Assembly: GCA_031472005.1 (NCBI GenBank)
Contig: PZJY01000012.1
Location: 372,001 to 436,000, forward strand
Origin: Tetracladium setigerum
Taxonomy: Eukaryota; Ascomycota; Leotiomycetes; Helotiales
DNA length: 64,000 nt
Direction: 5' to 3'
The notes under the pieces are model-generated. The model searched no databases and was not told the DNA's origin. It saw nothing but the letters and a program-made list of their open reading frames with translations. The stretch's first letter is position 1. The number at the start of each line of letters is the position of its first letter. Shown in pieces: positions 59,258 to 64,000 of this stretch. Position numbers and translations under genes: made by a program.

Positions 59258-61155
59258 ATGGGAGAGAAGCACGAGCAAGTCTGGACCGAAACGCAACCCG
59301 AGGCAGTGGAGACGCTGCCATCTCCAGATGTTGGTACACCTGTCTCCACTGAAAGCGCACAGAAATGCACCCACAATACCCCAGATTATAATCTTCGGGT
59401 TGGAAACGGGGTCCCAGCAACCAGAAAGGAAGTGTTGTCATACTACGCTTTTTATGCTGCAGACAATGGCATTGGAACTTTTCAATAGTAAGGCTTTCCG
59501 CCCCCGTGCACCAGGACCTTCGGCTGATCCATTTAGCTCGACGTTACTCTTCCAGAATTTGATCAACCAAGCCGCTTTCAATCCCCAAGTTCTACCATTA
59601 GGAAGTGCAAGCTGCGATGCAGACCCCAGCTTACCTTGCCATGTCTTTTGGGGAGCCGCAGGACAAACAAAGTCTTCCACGTCAGTCATATTGATTGCAA
59701 CGGGCTTGACATTTCTTGGCCAGGGAATCCTCTTCATCTCCATCGGAAGTTTGGCGGATTATGGCAATTGGAACCGGTGGATAGTAAGGATATTCTCTGT
59801 GCTCTGTTGGGGCTTTGAATTTGGTTTTCTGGGTGTCAAGACTCCTGAAGTTTGGAGAGTTGCCATGGCACTTTACATTTTGAGCAGTAAGTCTTCCATC
59901 CAACGTATCGCGCGGGGTCATTCTTTACATCAAGCGAAGATGCATCATGGTTCTGCCATAGTTTTCCTTAACCTTCAGCTATCCTATCGACACATATCAC
60001 TAATCATCGGGTATAGGTATTACTTGGTGGGCATCGTATGTCTTCTTCAATGCAGTATTTCCAAAACTAGCACACGATCTCCCAGAAGTCCACGAGGCAA
60101 GGGCACAACTTTTAAGCGGCGCCATCACTGAACCTGAATTCGCACAGCAGGCGTCTCTGCAGCGATCGCGGATTATGAATGTGAGCTACTTCTGGAACAA
60201 CGTTGGCTTTGTCACCTGCTGCGCCTTATCCCTAGGAGCTCTCTTCGGCGTGGGAGCGGAACAAAATGTGGCAAATAACAATTGGGGATACTCAGTCGCT
60301 GTTGCTGTTTGCACAGGCTTTTGGATAGTATTTGCCATTCCGTGGTTTCTCTGGGAGAAAAAGCGGCCAGGTCCGCCAATTCCGAAAGGCGACAACTATG
60401 TAACCTTTGGTTGCAAGCAATTCTGGTTTGCCTCGAAGCAAGTTTGGAAACTTAAGCAGACCTTTTTCTATCTGGTCGCTTGGTTCTTGCTGGCTGATGG
60501 CATCAGTACCCTGCTCACTCTCGTCTCGATTGCTCAGACACAAGCGGTCGCCTACTCAGCAACCTATAATACTTATTTCTTGATTGTGCAAGGTGCATCA
60601 GCTGGTATCGGATGTTTGGGATTCTACCATATTCAAAAGGCTTTCGACCTTAAAACCAAATCGATACTTCAGATTGTCAACTTTTTTTGCCTCCTCACCG
60701 CAATTTGGGGAACGGTCGGTATCTGGACGGTAGGGGTCGGATTTCACAACCAGTGGGAGTTCTGGTTCTTTTCTGCTACTTACGGCCTCAGCATTGGTCC
60801 TCAATTTTCATACGGTCAAGCTATGTTCGCCGAACTGGTGCCTCAAGGACGAGAATACCTATTCTTCTGTCTTCTGGGCATTGTCTCAAAAGGCTCCTCC
60901 TGGATCGGGCCGTTCGTGGCCAGCGCGATCGTGGACTCCAGTGGCAATCAGTGGTGTTCATTTCCATTCGTGGCGGCATTGATATTCGTTCCGTTCGTTG
61001 GAATATTCTTTATTAGCGAGGAGAAAAGTAGGGAGGAGTGTCGAGCGTATCTGATACAAGAGGCTACAGATTTGAGAAAAGTCTCTACTTGTGATGAACC
61101 CAGGACAGAGACACCCCCGAAAGAAACGAAAAGTCCTGATTCATCTGATTTTTGA
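59258..61155 (+). CDS. Atg22/UMF2-like major facilitator transporter
   Basis: Exons 59258-59487, 59537-59886 and 60017-61155; 572 residues with about 12 helices. Atg22 signs: KEVLSYYAFYAADNGIGTFQ followed by LLFQNLINQAAFNP, a luminal Cys-containing loop (SASCDADPSLPCHVFWG), GSLADYGNWNRWI, RIMNVSYFWNNVGFVTC, and RAMF-type QAMFAELVPQGREYLFFCL in the second half. Atg22 proteins export amino acids from the vacuole after autophagy; paralogs in filamentous fungi vary in location. Lying head-to-head with the hydantoinase/DUF917 gene, it may carry a related nitrogen compound, which is inference. Confidence 0.9.
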
Positions 61156-62279
61156 TCGTGTTTAGTAGCGTGCTTTGGCGTTTTGACTATTCTCTGTTGC
61201 GTGTACTCTCTCTGTACGATAATTAATGACAAACTTTGGAAGAGGTTCATGAAACCAAATTCGCTTGGTTTGGGCTCTCTCCTTGTGTATCTTGCACTCC
61301 TGAACGAAATCTGAAGTAGGATTATGCAGTTTACCTTTGCAACTTGAGTACAGTATCACAGCGCGCAAGGACCTCGTCACGCGTTTCCCGCGAACTGTAA
61401 CATTGAATACTCAAACACTGGAGCTGGCTTTGACTTTGGATGACGAGGCCTATCACAAACAAGAATTCCCAAGATACTTGGGGACTTACCAGGTACTTGA
61501 GTAGTTGGGAAGTATGTCGATTCCCCCCGTCGGAGAGAAGTCTGACTAGCTCCCTGAACACCGACGCATATAATTTGGGTCAAGAGTGGGAGGTGGGTGT
61601 CGCACTAGTGATGGAGGGTCCGGACGAAGCTATCGATACAACCACACAATCCATCGTTCTTGGAGTGTAAGAATCGACACGTGGCGCGCTTTATCGTACA
61701 TATCGAATTATTTGATATGTACTATAATTACTGTACAGGTATTATACATATATAACCCTCGGTCGGATAATGGATGCGATGCTACTGTAAACCGGGGGTA
61801 TGGCGCGTGCATGGTTTCCACGTTGTTGAAAAAGGGAACAGCAAAATACAGTAGCCCAGCAGGCTGGAAGGCTGGAAGGATTGGAAGGATTGGAAGCGGG
61901 TCGTATCTCGTCCCTGCACCACTTGAAATCCCATAGCACAGGACTACGGGCTAGCCGCCCCCATTGAGTTAGGCGGTTAACATAATTGCCGGATCTCCAC
62001 CGGTTCATAAGTCGCGCAGGGACAACCCCAATTATTGGATTTCTCTTGGAACCCTTCACTTCTACACCTCTGCACCTCTGCACTTCCGACGACCTACTTC
62101 ACAGAGCATATTCACAATTGCATCTGTGATCACACACTCCTTTCCACACATGCTATCCCTCACTGTTCTCTGGTGTAACAACCTTTCGCAACGCGTCAAT
62201 AGCTATCGTCCATCTATACTTGACAGACGTGCGCAATAGCTGATTGCCTTACCTGTTTGAATGATCGCAAGTTTTAAGA
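61156..62279. other. Intergenic
   Basis: About 1.1 kb. It includes a short ggaaggattgga-type repeat near 61860-61900 and ctctgcac repeats near 62065-62085. No gene seen. Confidence 0.5.
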
Positions 62280-64000
62280 ATGGCCCCGGGTGTAGGCATA
62301 AAGGCGCCCGTTGCTCGAACGAGGACAGGTAAGAGGCCACATATCCCGCAGCCATCAATCAGCGGGTCACTGATGCAAGGGGAAAAGGCTGCATGACCTG
62401 TAGAAAACACAAAGTCAAATGCGATGAATCCAAGCCTTATTGCAACCGATGCGTCAGGCTGGAACGGATTTGCATCTGGACTGATGCATTGCAAATCTAC
62501 CCCCGACGATCATCAAACTCCTCTTCATCCTCTGCCGGTACGGATGTGGTCAGCATTCGAGGATCAAACACTCCAGCATCTCAATCTCAATCTCAATCTC
62601 CTCCTGCCATCGCGCTACGCCGTCCTTCTGGACAGAATTTCTTTCTCGACTTCCCAAATCTTGATAGGCAGACTTTACCATATGTGCACCATTTCATCAA
62701 CTTCTGCTGCCGGTTTATTGTGTATCCAAACGATGATAAGGGAAATCCTTTCGAGACAAAGCTCGTTCCGCTAGCTTCCTCATCGCCGGCTCTTCTTCAT
62801 GCAATGACTGCAGTGGCAGCTGGTCATTTGGCCCGGAGTCAGAAACAGCATAGTTTGATTGCGGCGCATCACTATACGCTTGCGCTGCGTGCTTTGAATG
62901 ATAGCCTCTCGGATTCTGAAATCGCCAAGTCGGATTCCACACTGGGTGCATGTCTTCTTTTATGTATATATGAGGCAAGTTGGAAGCCATCATTTATATG
63001 TTCACATTTGAGATTAACAACTCCTAGATCACTCACTCTGATAATTGTTCCTGGCTTAATCATCTTAGTGGCGCGAGGGATTTGATCCAGTTTCGCGGCG
63101 GACCCAAAACCACCGACTATCTGAGTAGATTCTTCTCTCTGCTCGATGTTTCTGGGTCGCTCTGCTCTAAGGAAGCCCCGTTGATAGAGGGTAACTACTG
63201 GATTGAGGATGGAGCGTCATCTCGCCACACGGAAGAGGAAGAAGAAAAGCCATGGCCTTACTACGACTCTGGCAGCACTATGATATCATGTTACCATGAG
63301 CTAATGACCTACATGGCCCGTTTATCCACCTTATCAGCGGCCACCATGAGCGAAGCCAATTCAGAGAATTTGGACGAGATCAAGAAAAAGGTCTGGGATT
63401 TCCACGGCGACCTGATGAGATGGTGGGCCGGTTGTGCTCCGGAAATCCGAGATCAAACCACGGATTGGAGGCGACTGCCACGGCCTGAAAAACTTACCAT
63501 CAAAGAGACTCTCGAAGCGGAATCCAATTCAAGCGCAAAAGCCTGTTTCTTAGGCTGTGTTATCTACCTGCATCATATACTTGACCCGCTTCGTGGTGTG
63601 GACCAGAATGAAGAGGTCATTGAAGCCATCACGTGGATATTGATGACTGCAAAGGAGACCCCGGAGGGATTTGGATTGGAGATGGGTCTTCATTGGGGAC
63701 TCTTCATGGCTGGGATCGCCATTTTCAATGATGTTATTGCTGAAGATCTCATACGACACAAGTTGACCCGAGACAATAGTATCAGCATATACGTGAGTGT
63801 CCGCTTCTAATAGTCATTGCCAGAGAACTTACCATTCAACAGCACGCCTCGCGAGCATTAGAACTACTTGAAATCCTCTGGAAACGTCAACATCAGTATG
63901 GCAAGAAATATGACTGGAGGCAAGTTCAGGATCAGATGGGCATTCAAATGTATGGTGGATCCTTGCCCGGACTTTTTGTTGACCCTTTATTAACTCCGCC
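62280..64000 (+). CDS. Zn2Cys6 transcription factor, 3' end outside window
   Basis: Exons 62280-62328, 62388-62974, 63028-63792 and 63843 to the window edge. The zinc cluster is CMTCRKHKVKCDESKPYCNR then C..LERICIW, six Cys in Gal4-type spacing; the first intron falls just before the first Cys, a common position. The middle region LVPLASSSPALLHAMTAVAAGHLARS and LGACLLLCIYE..NHLSGARDLIQFRGG matches the fungal-specific domain of the Fungal_trans_2 type (Acr2/ARCA-like). The 62975 intron begins with GC (GAG|GCAAGT). Its position beyond the hydantoinase and transporter genes makes it a candidate regulator for them. Confidence 0.9.

Noticed and set aside
1..64000. CRISPR array, operon, riboswitch or Shine-Dalgarno features
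   Set aside because: The window is fungal nuclear DNA with spliceosomal introns; no direct-repeat arrays with spacers are present.

Overview
The window is nuclear DNA of a filamentous ascomycete. Genes carry short GT-AG introns (about 45-130 bp), intergenic spaces are long, and the proteins are typical of Pezizomycotina: SIP3/LAM-type protein, DUF3074, Rab5 with a filamentous-fungal insertion, HAK potassium transporter, Zn2Cys6 regulators, a SesB-like hydrolase and Kex2-processed repeats. A leotiomycete (Botrytis/Sclerotinia relatives) is my guess from overall resemblance only. I support about 24 protein genes, one tRNA gene, one transposase relic and a nested MITE-like insertion.

Layout. 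0-21 kb is mostly housekeeping: 3' end of a SIP3/LAM sterol-transfer gene, DUF3074 protein, tRNA-Thr with intron, EXPERA membrane protein, FIT-family lipid protein, a secreted Kex2-processed repeat precursor, Rab5 GTPase, KRI1 ribosome-biogenesis factor and a HAK/KUP potassium transporter. 22-38 kb holds nine genes in strictly alternating orientation: class II aldolase (+), COG3618 lactonase-type amidohydrolase (-), RraA-type aldolase (+), Ldh2-family dehydrogenase (-), Zn2Cys6 regulator (+), dihydroxyacetone-kinase-family kinase (-), ATP-grasp ligase (+), Dabb protein (-), ACS-type MFS transporter (+). Transporter, regulator, ring-opening hydrolase, dehydrogenase, kinase and two aldolases together look like a dedicated catabolic cluster for an organic or sugar acid or lactone. 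I do not recognise it as a described fungal pathway; the substrate is unknown.

38-47 kb is gene-poor: a RIP-like Fot1/pogo transposase relic containing a 223-bp MITE-like insertion, a broken SesB-like alpha/beta hydrolase gene, simple repeats and a GPI-anchored surface protein gene. 47-54 kb carries an LCAT-like hydrolase, a glutathione S-transferase and a tiny complex I subunit gene. 54-64 kb holds a hydantoinase/DUF917 fusion divergent from an Atg22/UMF-type transporter and followed by a second Zn2Cys6 regulator that runs off the window; this may be a second small catabolic unit.

Quality caution. At least seven genes are split by small indels, mostly one missing base in a short G or C run, inside otherwise well conserved domains. 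They occur in housekeeping and accessory genes alike, so base-calling undercalls explain them better than gene decay. Gene calls here join such halves and say so.
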